From an uncultured bacterium (GTDB taxonomy: Bacteria; Bacteroidota; Bacteroidia; Bacteroidales; Bacteroidaceae), in NCBI GenBank assembly GCA_946188155.1, contig CAMHUC010000007.1:29679-93678 (forward strand): a stretch of 64,000 nucleotides of DNA. The letters are read 5' to 3'. Shown here in pieces: positions 50,938 through 59,500 of the stretch. The position numbers were made by a program, and so were the translations under genes. The notes beneath the pieces were generated by a model. It saw only the letters and a program-made list of their open reading frames with translations, was not told the origin of the DNA and did no database searches. The first letter of the stretch is position 1. Each line of letters opens with the position of its first letter.

Positions 50938-52230
50938 CTACCCCCTAAGGTACTCGTAGCCGAAGCGGCAACGCAGGCAGTCCTTACGGTCGCAGTACTC
51001 CTTCTTCAGCTGGATGAGGGCCTGGGAGTCGCCAGCCGTCTGTACGGGCAGGCCCACCTGCTGCCACATGCGGATGATATAGTTGTTCTCGGCCTTCAGC
51101 TGCTCCAGGAAGTCGAAGGCACGGTCGCAGAGCACCTCCTTGCCCTGATGGCGGCCTACGGCGAAGAGCATCGGGATGGCGGTGTTGATGAGCAGCAGGT
51201 TGAGCGAGCCGTAGCCCAGGTGCTTCTCGGTCTTCGAGCTGGTGGAGCCGAAGGTGTAGTGGGTCTCCCAGTAGGGTGTGACGTGCGAGCTGAGCAGCCG
51301 TTTCACCTGCTCCACCGTCTCGCACTCTATCAGCTGGCTCAGCCCCGCCTTCTGCTGATAGTAGAGGCTGGCCAGCTGCGAGATGCGGATATGGGGGAAG
51401 TTCTGCGGGCGCAGCCGGAGGAAGCGCCAGAGGTGAAAATCCATCGGTTTCATCGAGAATTTATGAGCCAGGTAGAGGTACTCGTTGCGCAAGCGGGCGA
51501 AGTAGCCCTCGTTGAGCGCCGTCTGCTGGTAGTAGTCGGGCACGGCCTCCAGTTCCAGCAGTCCGGCCTGCCCCATGAAGATGGCCTCTATCTGGAAGAG
51601 GTCGTCGCGGTGGTGGCCCACGGCCTGCAGCGGTATGCAGCGCGCCCACTGCTCGAAGGCGTCGTTGTTGATGCCGAAACCGTAGTTACGCGCCAGCGTT
51701 ACGAAGTAGGCATCCTCCCAGGAGCCGTTGCTCTGCTCCACCCGCTTGCGGATGGCCTCCGTCTTCTGCTCCAGCCGCTCCGTCTGCAGGGCCGCCATCC
51801 AGGCGTGTACCATCAGGCGCGTCAGCCGGGGGATGACCTTGTAGCAGGGCGGGTAGCTGTCGGTCTTGAGCAGCTCGTCGTAGTGCTGCCTGATGGTCTC
51901 GGGCACGCTGAGCTGCAACTGGGGTATGCGCTCGCCTCGGGCGTTCACCACGTCGCGGTCTACTACGCCGGCCACATGCAGCACCACATTATTATAACGG
52001 GCGTCGCGGTCGTGGCCGTGCTGATACCAGTCCGACGACTTGTCGTGTATCTCCACATTGCCCACCCACAGCGTGCGGTTGATGTTCACCTTCGCGTTGA
52101 AGAAGTCGGGTCCTGCATTGCGGTTGTGCAGCCCCGGGTCAATCACTTCGACGAACTTGCCGTCCGTCGTCTCCAGTTCCCTCAGGGGGAACAGCTTGTG
52201 CTTCCACACATAATGCAACAATTGCTCCAT
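50938..52230 (-). CDS. DUF2851 family protein
   Basis: 430-residue cytoplasmic protein of the DUF2851 family, found mostly in Bacteroidota. Recognised by MEQLLHYVWKHKLFPLREL, the VIDPGLHNRNAGPDFFNAKV and WVGNVEIHDKSSDW blocks near the N-terminus, and a C-terminal Cys cluster (YCDRKDCLRCRFGYEYLR) that could bind a metal or Fe-S centre. No function has been assigned to the family. It has its own promoter at 52266-52273, divergent from the AAA-ATPase gene, and precedes element B5 and dprA. Confidence 0.88.
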   Translation of the reverse strand: MEQLLHYVWKHKLFPLRELETTDGKFVEVIDPGLHNRNAGPDFFNAKVNINRTLWVGNVEIHDKSSDWYQHGHDRDARYNNVVLHVAGVVDRDVVNARGERIPQLQLSVPETIRQHYDELLKTDSYPPCYKVIPRLTRLMVHAWMAALQTERLEQKTEAIRKRVEQSNGSWEDAYFVTLARNYGFGINNDAFEQWARCIPLQAVGHHRDDLFQIEAIFMGQAGLLELEAVPDYYQQTALNEGYFARLRNEYLYLAHKFSMKPMDFHLWRFLRLRPQNFPHIRISQLASLYYQQKAGLSQLIECETVEQVKRLLSSHVTPYWETHYTFGSTSSKTEKHLGYGSLNLLLINTAIPMLFAVGRHQGKEVLCDRAFDFLEQLKAENNYIIRMWQQVGLPVQTAGDSQALIQLKKEYCDRKDCLRCRFGYEYLRG

Positions 52231-52265
52231 AGTATTTCTGATAAGTTTAACACTCTAACTGGCGG

Positions 52266-52273
52266 CAAAGATA
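52266..52273 (-). promoter_or_regulatory. -7 element (TATCTTTG) of the DUF2851 gene
   Basis: TAnnTTTG on the minus strand, 35 nt upstream of the start at 52230. Confidence 0.65.
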
Positions 52274-52312
52274 CGAACTTTTCCCGAAACTGCCAAACTT
52301 TTCCGCCTCTTT

Positions 52313-52343
52313 TTTGCCGTTTGAGAATTATTTCGTATATTTG
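52313..52343 (+). promoter_or_regulatory. Complete promoter (TTTG-N19-TATATTTG) of the first AAA/nuclease gene
   Basis: The -33 TTTG at 52313-52316 and the -7 TATATTTG at 52336-52343 are 19 nt apart, the Bacteroidota optimum, and 21 nt before the ATG at 52365. The same promoter precedes the second copy at 57325. Confidence 0.8.
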
Positions 52344-52364
52344 CACCGACAAAATCGGAAAGCT

Positions 52365-53963
52365 ATGGCAGAGAAGAGAGGTTACGGCATAGGCCTGCAG
52401 TGGTTCCCCGACTTCATCAAGCGCGGGGCCATCTATGTGGACAAGACGGAGTACGTCTACAAGATGGCGCATTCGAATGCGAAGAATTTCTTCCTGAGCC
52501 GCCCCAGGCGGTTCGGCAAGTCACTCTTAGTGAGCACCCTCGAAGCCTACTTCAGCGGGCGCAGGGAGCTGTTCAAGGGGCTGGCCATCGACAGTCTGGA
52601 GAAGGAATGGGTGGAATATCCCGTCATCCACCTCGACCTGAGCAGCGGCAAGTACTACGAGCTGGCGCGGCTCCACGGCACCATCAGCAATATGCTAAGG
52701 CATGAAGAGGAGAAATGGAACATCGCCAATGTGGAAGACCCCTATAATTATGATGCGCGCCTGAGCAACCTTATTCTGGCTGCTTACAAACAGACAGGCC
52801 GCGAGGTGGTGGTGCTCATCGACGAGTACGACGCGCCGATGCTCGACAGCATCGCCAAGCCCGACCTGCAGGACCAGATACGCGACCGCATCCGCAACCT
52901 GTTCTCACCGCTGAAGGCACAGGCGCAGTACCTCCGCTTCGTGTTCCTGACAGGCATCTCGAAGTTCTCGCAGCTATCAGTGTTCAGCGAGCTGAACAAT
53001 CTGAACATCCTGACCTTCGACCCCGAGTACGAAGGCTGCTGCGGCATCACCGAGGAGGAGCTGCTGACACAGCTCAGGCCCGACATCGAGTGGCTCAGCG
53101 AGGCCTCCGGGCTATACGGAGGCAAGAAGATGGACTACGACGAGACGGTGGCGGCACTGAAGCGGATGTACGACGGCTACCACTTCTCAAAGAGAATGAC
53201 CGACATCTATAACCCCTGGAGTCTGTTCTACGCTTTCGAGAAGGGTGAAATCGGGAATTATTGGTTCTCCACCGGCACCCCGTCGTCGCTCATCAACCTG
53301 ATGCGGGTGAAGCAGTTCAACATGCCTGAACTGGAGGGCTTCGAGGCCAACATGAATCAGTTCGATGCTCCCACCGAGCGCATCAGCGATCCGGTGCCCG
53401 TGCTCTTCCAGAGCGGCTACCTGACCATCAAAGGCTTTAATCCAGACACTGGTCGCTATCTGCTGGGATTCCCCAATGAGGAAGTGTACAGGGGATTTGC
53501 CGACTCGCTCTACAACTACTATGCCCCTGACTACATAGGCAGCAGCAACCGCATGGATGGCGTCATGTGGGACTTGCGCCTGAAGAAGATCACCTTCGAG
53601 CAGTTCCTCGAGGCCGTGCGCAAGTGGTACGCGGGCATACCATACTCCATCACCAGCCAGAACCAGAACGAGCAGTTCTACCAGTCGCTCTTCTACTCGC
53701 TGATGGTGGGCGTGGGGGCGGACGTGCATGCCGAGGAGCAGACCAGCGACGGGCGGATGGACATCTCGCTGAAGATGCAGGATGCCATCTACATCCTGGA
53801 GTTCAAGTACGACAAGACCACCGAGGAGGCCATGGAGCAGATCTGCCGCAAGGACTATGCCGTGCGCTTCGCCGCCGACCCTCGCCCCGTGTATGCCGTG
53901 GCCCTGAACATCGACGCACGGCGGCGCACCATCGAAGGCTACGAGATAGCCCAGCTGACATAG
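52365..53963 (+). CDS. AAA-ATPase/PD-(D/E)XK nuclease-domain protein, copy 1
   Basis: 532-residue protein with an AAA-ATPase-like domain (PF09820 type) and a C-terminal PD-(D/E)XK domain (PF08011 type), a combination very abundant in Bacteroidota gut species. Walker A is RPRRFGKS (46-53); Walker B is VVVLIDEYDAPM (148-159). The nuclease-like motif is GRMDI with Asp466 followed by ILEFKYDK with Glu479 and Lys481, so the catalytic residues are all present. The biological role of this large family is not settled. It is 532 residues in both copies and identical over long tracts to copy 2 (57325-58923). The start at MAEKRGYG is fixed by the promoter 21 nt upstream. Confidence 0.9.
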   Translation: MAEKRGYGIGLQWFPDFIKRGAIYVDKTEYVYKMAHSNAKNFFLSRPRRFGKSLLVSTLEAYFSGRRELFKGLAIDSLEKEWVEYPVIHLDLSSGKYYELARLHGTISNMLRHEEEKWNIANVEDPYNYDARLSNLILAAYKQTGREVVVLIDEYDAPMLDSIAKPDLQDQIRDRIRNLFSPLKAQAQYLRFVFLTGISKFSQLSVFSELNNLNILTFDPEYEGCCGITEEELLTQLRPDIEWLSEASGLYGGKKMDYDETVAALKRMYDGYHFSKRMTDIYNPWSLFYAFEKGEIGNYWFSTGTPSSLINLMRVKQFNMPELEGFEANMNQFDAPTERISDPVPVLFQSGYLTIKGFNPDTGRYLLGFPNEEVYRGFADSLYNYYAPDYIGSSNRMDGVMWDLRLKKITFEQFLEAVRKWYAGIPYSITSQNQNEQFYQSLFYSLMVGVGADVHAEEQTSDGRMDISLKMQDAIYILEFKYDKTTEEAMEQICRKDYAVRFAADPRPVYAVALNIDARRRTIEGYEIAQLT

Positions 53964-54014
53964 CGTCTGCCAGGGAAACAAAGGTCGAAATGCCGTTAAT
54001 TCTTCATCGTTTTT

Positions 54015-54044
54015 GATGAACTGCCCCCTTTCCGTGACGAACTC
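54015..54044 (+). promoter_or_regulatory. Predicted LytTR operator, site 1
   Basis: Direct repeats GATGAACTG (54015-54023) and GACGAACTC (54036-54044), 21 bp start to start, preceded by TTTT. On the other strand they read CAGTTCATC and GAGTTCGTC, close to known LytTR half-sites. The site ends 55 bp before the -7 element of the LytTR gene at 54131. Confidence 0.6.
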
Positions 54045-54098
54045 GGAGGGCATAAAAATAATTCTGGCAAAAAGCTTGCACGCCTCAGACTTTTGCCG

Positions 54099-54106
54099 TA
54101 ATTTTG
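54099..54106 (+). promoter_or_regulatory. -7 element (TAATTTTG) of the LytTR regulator gene
   Basis: TAnnTTTG, 24 nt upstream of the ATG at 54131. Confidence 0.65.
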
Positions 54107-54130
54107 CAAGGTGACAAATCACTTTGGGAA

Positions 54131-56455
54131 ATGAAAACAGCAAGGACAATGACTCGGATGCGGCTGATGCTGCTCTTTCTCTGCCTGCGGACTATGGCGG
54201 TGGCTCAGACGGAGAGCCAGCTGACCTTCCGCCGCTACACCATACAAGACGGACTGCCACAGATGCAGGCAGAACGGCTTTGGCAAGATTCACAGGGATA
54301 TATCTATATAGGTACGCTGTCGGGCTTCGTGCGCTTCGACGGCAGGGAGTTCACCCCCTTCCTTAAGGGCCGGCGCGAGAACATCGTGGGTTTTGCCGAA
54401 CATGGGGGCGAGGTGAGGGCCCTGAGCTTTCGCAGACAGTGGTTCATCGAGGACAACAACGAGCTGACGATGGAACCCATCGACAGGCGGGGCGAATGGT
54501 TGCTGAACAATATGAACAGCAGCGACCTGCCCAACGGCTATGCGCTGCTGGAGGACGAGCAGGAGGAGCACCGCAGGCTCTGCCGCGTGACAGCCGCTGG
54601 CATGCAGCCCATCCTGAGCAGCGAAGCCCTGAACCGCATGACTCCCGACAGGAAACTCTACCTCGACGGCCACACCCTCTATATTCCCTCTGGCGACATC
54701 TTCGCCTACCGCCGCATCGACGGACGCCTCTATGCCTTCGGCAGAAGCGGCATCAGCATCGTGGAGGGCAGACGGAAGGTGCGCAACATCTGCCGCGCGC
54801 CAGAAGGCTGGCAGCAGACATTCTACGGCCTCATCGTCAGGAGCAGCGAGCAGCGCGGCGGGCGACAGACATTCCCGCCCACCGTTATCGCCGACGAACA
54901 CAGCCTGTACACCTTCGACGGACGGCGGGTAGAGCAGATAGCCACTGGCTTCAACCTGATCATGGACCTGCTGATAGACCGCTGGGGGCGCCTCTGGGTG
55001 GCTACCTATCAGGGGGTCTACTGCTACTTCCACCGCACCTTCACCAACCACCGGTTAGAGGATGTCGGTGACATCGTCAGGGCCGTGGCCGAGAGAGACG
55101 GCCAGCTGGTGACGGGCACGCTCAACGGCAAGCTGATGGCAGGCCGACAGGTGGTGAGCGACGACCCGGAGCAGTTCTATCAGCCATCGGCAGTCACCAT
55201 CGGCGGCACCGTATATATGGCAGGCAATGGCGACGTGTGCAGCTACGACGGCACGCAGCAATGGCTCCAACTGCCGAAAGACCGCTACCAGTTTGTGGCC
55301 AAGGCAGGCAACCGCCTCATCGTTGGCAGCCGCAGCACGGTCACGGCCTACGATACGAGATCCCGCCAGCTCGACACCCTCGCCACCGATGTCCGCCACC
55401 CCTGGTGCGCCGCTCAGGACAAAGAAGGACGACTCTGGGTGGGCACCAGCCTCGGTCTCTACTGCGACGGACGGCTGAGCGACTATCCCCAGAGGCTCGT
55501 CATCACCACGATGGATGCCGACTCGGCAGGCAACGTCTATTTCGCATCAGCCGACTCGCTGTTTATGATCCGCCACGGCAAGGTCAGTCATATAGACCTG
55601 CCACAGCTGCAGGGCCACGAGGTGCGCTCGCTGCACGCATCGCCACGGGGCTTCTTAGTGGTAGCTGCCGTCGACGGGCTTTTCGTGGGCCGGCTCAGCA
55701 AGGAAGGCCAGGTGAGCCAACTGCACTTCTTCAACCACCTGAACGGCTTCACGATGACGGAGCCCCTGAAGGCACAGATGGCCGAGACGGCAGACGGCAC
55801 GGTATGGCTGCCGGGAGTGGAGCAGATGACATCATTCAAGCCCGCCGACCTGCTGGCCTACGACGAGAGCGACACTTACATCGCCCCACCCCTCCGTTGG
55901 TGGCAGCACTGGTGGGTATGGCTGGCTGCGCTGCTGCTGACAGCCCTGGCCGCCTGGTGTGCCGCCCGCTGGTATGAGGAGCACCGCAACCGTCAGCGCA
56001 TGATACGTCTGCAGAGGGAGAAGCTACAGCAGCAGCAGCAGATAGACGCCATCCGGAAGAAGGCCATCGAGGCCGAACCAACCACCCTGGCCCAGGACAT
56101 TGTGAAGATGACGGAGCGAACAGGCGATGAGCGTCTCACCCTGCGCACGGCCACCGGCACCATCGTGGTAGAGGTTAAGGACATCGCCTGTTTCAAGGCC
56201 GACGGCAACTACTCGCAGCTCTTGACTTTCCACACCACGGAAATGGTGCTCGTCAGTCTCGGTAAACTTGAGAAGAGACTCAATCCGGACACCTTCGCCA
56301 GAGCCGACCGCAGCACGCTGGTGAATATCCACAACATCAGCCAACTGCTGCCCCGACAGCACACCTGCATCTTCCGCTCCGCCACAGGAAAAGAGGTCGA
56401 GGTAACACTGCTGACACCAGCCTTCAAGCGTCTGCAAGACCTCCTTCAGGCTTGA
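54131..56455 (+). CDS. Two-component propeller sensor with LytTR DNA-binding domain
   Basis: 774-residue one-component membrane regulator. Signal peptide (to about 26, RTMAVAQ); a periplasmic beta-propeller sensor with repeats such as DSQGYIYIGTLSGFVRFDG, DRWGRLWVATYQGVYCY and KEGRLWVGTSLGLYC (27-585). One transmembrane segment (about 591-613) and a short coiled coil rich in Gln lead to a C-terminal LytTR domain (about 675-774; KDIACFKADGNYSQL and FARADRSTLVNIHNI). There is no kinase or receiver domain, so signal passes directly from propeller to DNA-binding domain. It is flanked by the duplicated AAA/nuclease genes. A matching direct-repeat operator lies in its own promoter region. The start at MKTART is set by the promoter element at 54099. 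Confidence 0.88.
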   Translation: MKTARTMTRMRLMLLFLCLRTMAVAQTESQLTFRRYTIQDGLPQMQAERLWQDSQGYIYIGTLSGFVRFDGREFTPFLKGRRENIVGFAEHGGEVRALSFRRQWFIEDNNELTMEPIDRRGEWLLNNMNSSDLPNGYALLEDEQEEHRRLCRVTAAGMQPILSSEALNRMTPDRKLYLDGHTLYIPSGDIFAYRRIDGRLYAFGRSGISIVEGRRKVRNICRAPEGWQQTFYGLIVRSSEQRGGRQTFPPTVIADEHSLYTFDGRRVEQIATGFNLIMDLLIDRWGRLWVATYQGVYCYFHRTFTNHRLEDVGDIVRAVAERDGQLVTGTLNGKLMAGRQVVSDDPEQFYQPSAVTIGGTVYMAGNGDVCSYDGTQQWLQLPKDRYQFVAKAGNRLIVGSRSTVTAYDTRSRQLDTLATDVRHPWCAAQDKEGRLWVGTSLGLYCDGRLSDYPQRLVITTMDADSAGNVYFASADSLFMIRHGKVSHIDLPQLQGHEVRSLHASPRGFLVVAAVDGLFVGRLSKEGQVSQLHFFNHLNGFTMTEPLKAQMAETADGTVWLPGVEQMTSFKPADLLAYDESDTYIAPPLRWWQHWWVWLAALLLTALAAWCAARWYEEHRNRQRMIRLQREKLQQQQQIDAIRKKAIEAEPTTLAQDIVKMTERTGDERLTLRTATGTIVVEVKDIACFKADGNYSQLLTFHTTEMVLVSLGKLEKRLNPDTFARADRSTLVNIHNISQLLPRQHTCIFRSATGKEVEVTLLTPAFKRLQDLLQA

Positions 56456-56463
56456 GAACCTGC

Positions 56464-57030
56464 TCAGATGTGGAGCTTGTAGCCCAGGGTGAACTGTATG
56501 ACGCTATTGCGGATGCTGCCGTTGCTCTTGTTGACCTTGGTAAGGCCTAAGTTGTAGCGCGCGTCAATCACGAAGTCGGAGAACTCATAGGAAAGGCCGA
56601 TGGGCACACTGAGGTCTATCGACTGCATACCGCTCTTCACGTCGTACTCATTCTTGTTCGCCTTTTGCTTGGCAGAGAGCAGGAAGGCTGGCTGCAAACC
56701 TATCTTCAGTGCGAAGTTGCGAGCCACGTAGAAGTTGGCCAGCACGGGGATGTTGAGGAAATTGAAATTGTCCTTCAGGTCGCCAGTGTAGCTGCATCCC
56801 TGCATGGAGTAGAACAGGCCTGCCGAGAGACCTAACAGCGGACTGAACTGATACATACCGTCGGCACCTACCACCAGGCCAATCTTGATGCTGTTGCTGC
56901 TGATGTCGCCGGCAAAGTTGGCCAGGTTCATACCCACCTTCGGAGCAATGGAGAAGGTTCCCTCGTCCTGCTGTGCACTTGCTGTGATGGTGGCTACCAT
57001 CATCACAACCATAATCAATAATTTCTTCAT
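56464..57030 (-). CDS. Small outer-membrane beta-barrel protein
   Basis: 188-residue porin-family protein (PF13568 type). Signal peptide MKKLLIMVVMMVATITASAQ; the mature part alternates in a strand pattern with FSIAPKVGMNLANFAGD, NFYVARNFALKIGLQPAF and LSYEFSDFVIDARYNLGL and ends FTLGYKLHI. About eight strands are expected. No substrate is known. The start MKKLL is preferred to an ATG three codons earlier for signal-peptide shape. Convergent with the LytTR gene with only 8 bp between the stops. Its promoter-like element at 57166-57173 would give a leader of about 130 nt. Confidence 0.85.
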   Translation of the reverse strand: MKKLLIMVVMMVATITASAQQDEGTFSIAPKVGMNLANFAGDISSNSIKIGLVVGADGMYQFSPLLGLSAGLFYSMQGCSYTGDLKDNFNFLNIPVLANFYVARNFALKIGLQPAFLLSAKQKANKNEYDVKSGMQSIDLSVPIGLSYEFSDFVIDARYNLGLTKVNKSNGSIRNSVIQFTLGYKLHI

Positions 57031-57165
57031 ATTACACAAAACTTAATTAGTTATAAATAAAAATAAAACCTTGAATTCATCAGCGTCCTCTTTCCCATCT
57101 TAAAACTATTATTAATTGGTTAGAAATATTTCTTCCGTAGGCCATGTTGCGCTGAGTTGGTGCTG

Positions 57166-57173
57166 CAAATATA
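57166..57173 (-). promoter_or_regulatory. -7 element (TATATTTG), possible promoter of the small barrel gene
   Basis: TAnnTTTG on the minus strand but 135 nt upstream of the start; the long AT-rich leader shows no recognised riboswitch. Confidence 0.45.
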
Positions 57174-57215
57174 CGAAAAAGGAATGAAAGTCGGTGCGCC
57201 CGAAATACGGTTTTT

Positions 57216-57245
57216 GATGAACTGGCTGATTATAAGGACGAACTA
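57216..57245 (+). promoter_or_regulatory. Predicted LytTR operator, site 2
   Basis: Direct repeats GATGAACTG (57216-57224) and GACGAACTA (57237-57245), 21 bp start to start and preceded by TTTTT, as in site 1. The second half-site starts 61 bp before the -7 element of the second AAA/nuclease gene (63 bp in site 1). Copy 1 of that gene lacks such a site. Confidence 0.62.
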
Positions 57246-57274
57246 AAGGCCACAATATGTTTTATGGCTTTTTC

Positions 57275-57305
57275 TTTGCCGTTTGAGAATTTTTTCGTAT
57301 ATTTG
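57275..57305 (+). promoter_or_regulatory. Complete promoter (TTTG-N19-TATATTTG) of the second AAA/nuclease gene
   Basis: TTTG 57275-57278, TATATTTG 57298-57305, 19-nt spacer; the core (GCCGTTTGAGAATT) matches the promoter of copy 1. Confidence 0.8.
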
Positions 57306-57324
57306 CACGCAAAATCAGTAAGCT

Positions 57325-58923
57325 ATGGCAGAGAAGAGAGGATACGGCATAGGCCTACAGTGGTTCCCCGACTTCATCAATCGCGGAGCCATCTATGTGG
57401 ATAAGACGGAGTACGTCTACAAGATGGCGCATTCGAATGCGAAGAATTTCTTCCTGAGCCGCCCCAGGCGGTTCGGCAAGTCACTCTTAGTGAGCACCCT
57501 CGAAGCCTACTTCAGCGGGCGCAGGGAGCTGTTCAAGGGGCTGGCCATCGACAGTCTGGAGAAGGAATGGGTGGAATATCCCGTCATCCACCTCGACCTG
57601 AGCAGCGGCAAGTACTACGAGCTGGCGCGGCTCCACGGCACCATCAGCAATATGCTAAGGCATGAAGAGGAGAAATGGAACATCGCCAATGTGGAAGACC
57701 CCTATAATTATGATGCGCGCCTGAGCAACCTTATTCTGGCTGCTTACAAACAGACAGGCCGCGAGGTGGTGGTGCTCATCGACGAGTACGACGCGCCGAT
57801 GCTCGACAGCATCGCCAAGCCCGACCTGCAGGACCAGATACGCGACCGCATCCGCAACCTGTTCTCACCGCTGAAGGCACAGGCGCAGTACCTCCGCTTC
57901 GTGTTCCTGACAGGCATCTCGAAGTTCTCGCAGCTATCAGTGTTCAGCGAGCTGAACAATCTGAACATCCTGACCTTCGACCCCGAGTACGAAGGCTGCT
58001 GCGGCATCACCGAGGAGGAGCTGCTGACACAGCTGAAGCCCGACATCGAGTGGCTCAGCGAGGCATCGGGGCTATATGGTGGCAAGAAGTTGGACTACGA
58101 CGAGACGGTGGCTGCCCTGAAGCGGAAGTACGACGGATACCACTTCTCCAGAAGAATGACCGACATCTACAATCCCTGGAGCCTGTTCTACGCCTTCGAT
58201 ACCGGTGAAATCGGGAATTACTGGTTCTCCACCGGCACCCCGTCGTCACTTATCAACCTGATGCGGGTGAAGCAGTTCAACATGTCAGAGCTGGAGGGCT
58301 TTGAGGCAGACTTAGACAGGTTTGACGCGCCCACCGAGCGCATCAGCGACCCGGTGCCTGTGCTCTTCCAGAGCGGCTACCTGACGCTGAAGGGCTACAA
58401 CCCCGATACGGAAAACTATATCCTCGGCTTCCCCAACGAGGAGGTCTACAAGGGCTTCGGCACTTCACTCTACCAGTACTACTGCGCCGACTATATCGGC
58501 AGCCGCAACCAGATGAACAATGCCTACCAGTACATGCGCCTGAAGAAGATCACCTTCGAGCAGTTCCTCGAGGCCGTGCGCAAGTGGTACGCGGGCATAC
58601 CATACTCCATCACCAGCCAGAACCAGAACGAGCAGTTCTACCAGTCGCTCTTCTACTCGCTGATGGTGGGCGTGGGGGCGGACGTGCATGCCGAGGAGCA
58701 GACCAGCGACGGGCGGATGGACATCTCGCTGAAGATGCAGGATGCCATCTACATCCTGGAGTTCAAGTACGACAAGACCACCGAGGAGGCCATGGAGCAG
58801 ATCTGCCGCAAGGACTATGCCGTGCGCTTCGCCGCCGACCCTCGCCCCGTGTATGCCGTGGCCCTGAACATCGACGCACGGCGGCGCACCATCGAAGGCT
58901 ACGAGATAGCCCAGCTGACATAA
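57325..58923 (+). CDS. AAA-ATPase/PD-(D/E)XK nuclease-domain protein, copy 2
   Basis: 532-residue paralogue with the same Walker A (RPRRFGKS), Walker B (VVVLIDEYDAPM) and nuclease residues (Asp466, Glu479, Lys481) as copy 1 at 52365-53963. By eye the two genes are identical over about 625 bp (57409-58033) and again over the last about 385 bp (58538-58922), but they differ at many positions between (58034-58537, about residues 237-405) and in the first about 80 bp. There are no length differences. The divergent middle covers KLDYDETVAALKRKYDGYH to SRNQMNNAYQYM, probably the segment joining ATPase and nuclease domains. It has a LytTR-type operator upstream. Confidence 0.9.
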   Translation: MAEKRGYGIGLQWFPDFINRGAIYVDKTEYVYKMAHSNAKNFFLSRPRRFGKSLLVSTLEAYFSGRRELFKGLAIDSLEKEWVEYPVIHLDLSSGKYYELARLHGTISNMLRHEEEKWNIANVEDPYNYDARLSNLILAAYKQTGREVVVLIDEYDAPMLDSIAKPDLQDQIRDRIRNLFSPLKAQAQYLRFVFLTGISKFSQLSVFSELNNLNILTFDPEYEGCCGITEEELLTQLKPDIEWLSEASGLYGGKKLDYDETVAALKRKYDGYHFSRRMTDIYNPWSLFYAFDTGEIGNYWFSTGTPSSLINLMRVKQFNMSELEGFEADLDRFDAPTERISDPVPVLFQSGYLTLKGYNPDTENYILGFPNEEVYKGFGTSLYQYYCADYIGSRNQMNNAYQYMRLKKITFEQFLEAVRKWYAGIPYSITSQNQNEQFYQSLFYSLMVGVGADVHAEEQTSDGRMDISLKMQDAIYILEFKYDKTTEEAMEQICRKDYAVRFAADPRPVYAVALNIDARRRTIEGYEIAQLT

Positions 58924-58994
58924 TCCCCACAAGACTTACAATGCTTTTTGAGGGAACTGAGGGCGGAGCGTCAGCCCAACGGCAAAAGAGAAAA

Positions 58995-59028
58995 CCGGGT
59001 AGCCTGCGGCTTTGGCAGGACTACCCGG
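58995..59028. terminator. Strong hairpin after the second AAA/nuclease gene
   Basis: CCGGGTAGCCTGC pairs with GCAGG-A-CTACCCGG (13 bp with one bulged A) about 70 bp after the stop. It probably ends the transcript, although T-rich sequence is only moderate downstream. Confidence 0.6.
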
Positions 59029-59084
59029 CGGGTTATCTATATCATCATTTGCAATTCACCTGAGTGACGCCCTCATTTCATGCT

Positions 59085-59345
59085 TCATCTGAAAGCGAAA
59101 AAGGGGAAGGCATTTCCATTACTTTTACAGTATGATCCAAAAAAGTTATACGGTGCATGATGATAAAACGCTACACGATACGCACATGCCCATCCGTTGT
59201 ACGATTCAGCCCTTGTGCTTGTAAAAGAATAATAATATCCATTATCAAAGTTAAGGTCTGTGAGACTATAAAAATATGTACGGAATCTTCCACCAGGATA
59301 GCCGGAGAACACACCATCCACATTAAGACCATCTGGCCTTAACAT
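59085..59345 (-). CDS. Aromatic-rich 86-residue reading frame, possible remnant of a FISUMP/C-type-lectin-like domain
   Basis: 86 codons with 24 Phe/Tyr/Trp and many Gly, e.g. GYPGGRFRTYFYSL and DNGYYYSFTSTRAESYNGW, ending SNGNAFPFFAFR. The GYY-S...-SNG...-R pattern is reminiscent of the C-terminal part of Bacteroidota major-paralogous (FISUMP) or DUF1566-like domains, but it is too short and changed for a firm call. Its ATG overlaps the stop of a 26-codon reading frame that has a good promoter, so it could be translationally coupled, or both could be pieces of a decayed gene. In-frame sequence upstream (KSVRFSTDGAL then a stop) also looks protein-like, favouring decay. Confidence 0.4.
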   Translation of the reverse strand: MLRPDGLNVDGVFSGYPGGRFRTYFYSLTDLNFDNGYYYSFTSTRAESYNGWACAYRVAFYHHAPYNFFGSYCKSNGNAFPFFAFR

Positions 59346-59419
59346 TGACTGGCCTTGTAGCTGAAGTCAAAGTGCTCCATCTGTGGAGAAGCGTACGCTC
59401 TTTTCTTTTGTTTTCTCAT
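59339..59419 (-). CDS. 26-codon small reading frame with its own promoter
   Basis: Encodes MRKQKKRAYASPQMEHF and nine further residues, ending in Cys. The N-terminus resembles the Lys-rich ...YxxPxME... start of numerous short uncharacterised Prevotella proteins. The promoter element TAACTTTG at 59451-59458 is placed correctly, 32 nt upstream. Stop and next start overlap as ATGTTAA with the 86-residue frame at 59085-59345. Too short for a functional call. Confidence 0.45.
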   Translation of the reverse strand: MRKQKKRAYASPQMEHFDFSYKASQC

Positions 59420-59450
59420 GATCTAAATGGTTTAGTTGTTTCATCTGCCA

Positions 59451-59458
59451 CAAAGTTA
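59451..59458 (-). promoter_or_regulatory. -7 element (TAACTTTG) of the small reading frame
   Basis: TAnnTTTG on the minus strand; the predicted LytTR site 3 (59501-59530) lies about 45-70 bp upstream of it. Confidence 0.55.
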
Positions 59459-59500
59459 AGGGAAAGTATCGAGACGGCATGCATTCCGATGACACTTTTT

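Noticed and set aside
54104..54130. Longer start for the LytTR regulator
   Set aside because: That ATG overlaps the -7 promoter element, and the shorter start gives a proper signal peptide.
53187..54149. 320-codon minus-strand frame across the end of AAA/nuclease copy 1 and the LytTR operator
   Set aside because: No family resemblance; covers well-supported promoter and operator sequence.
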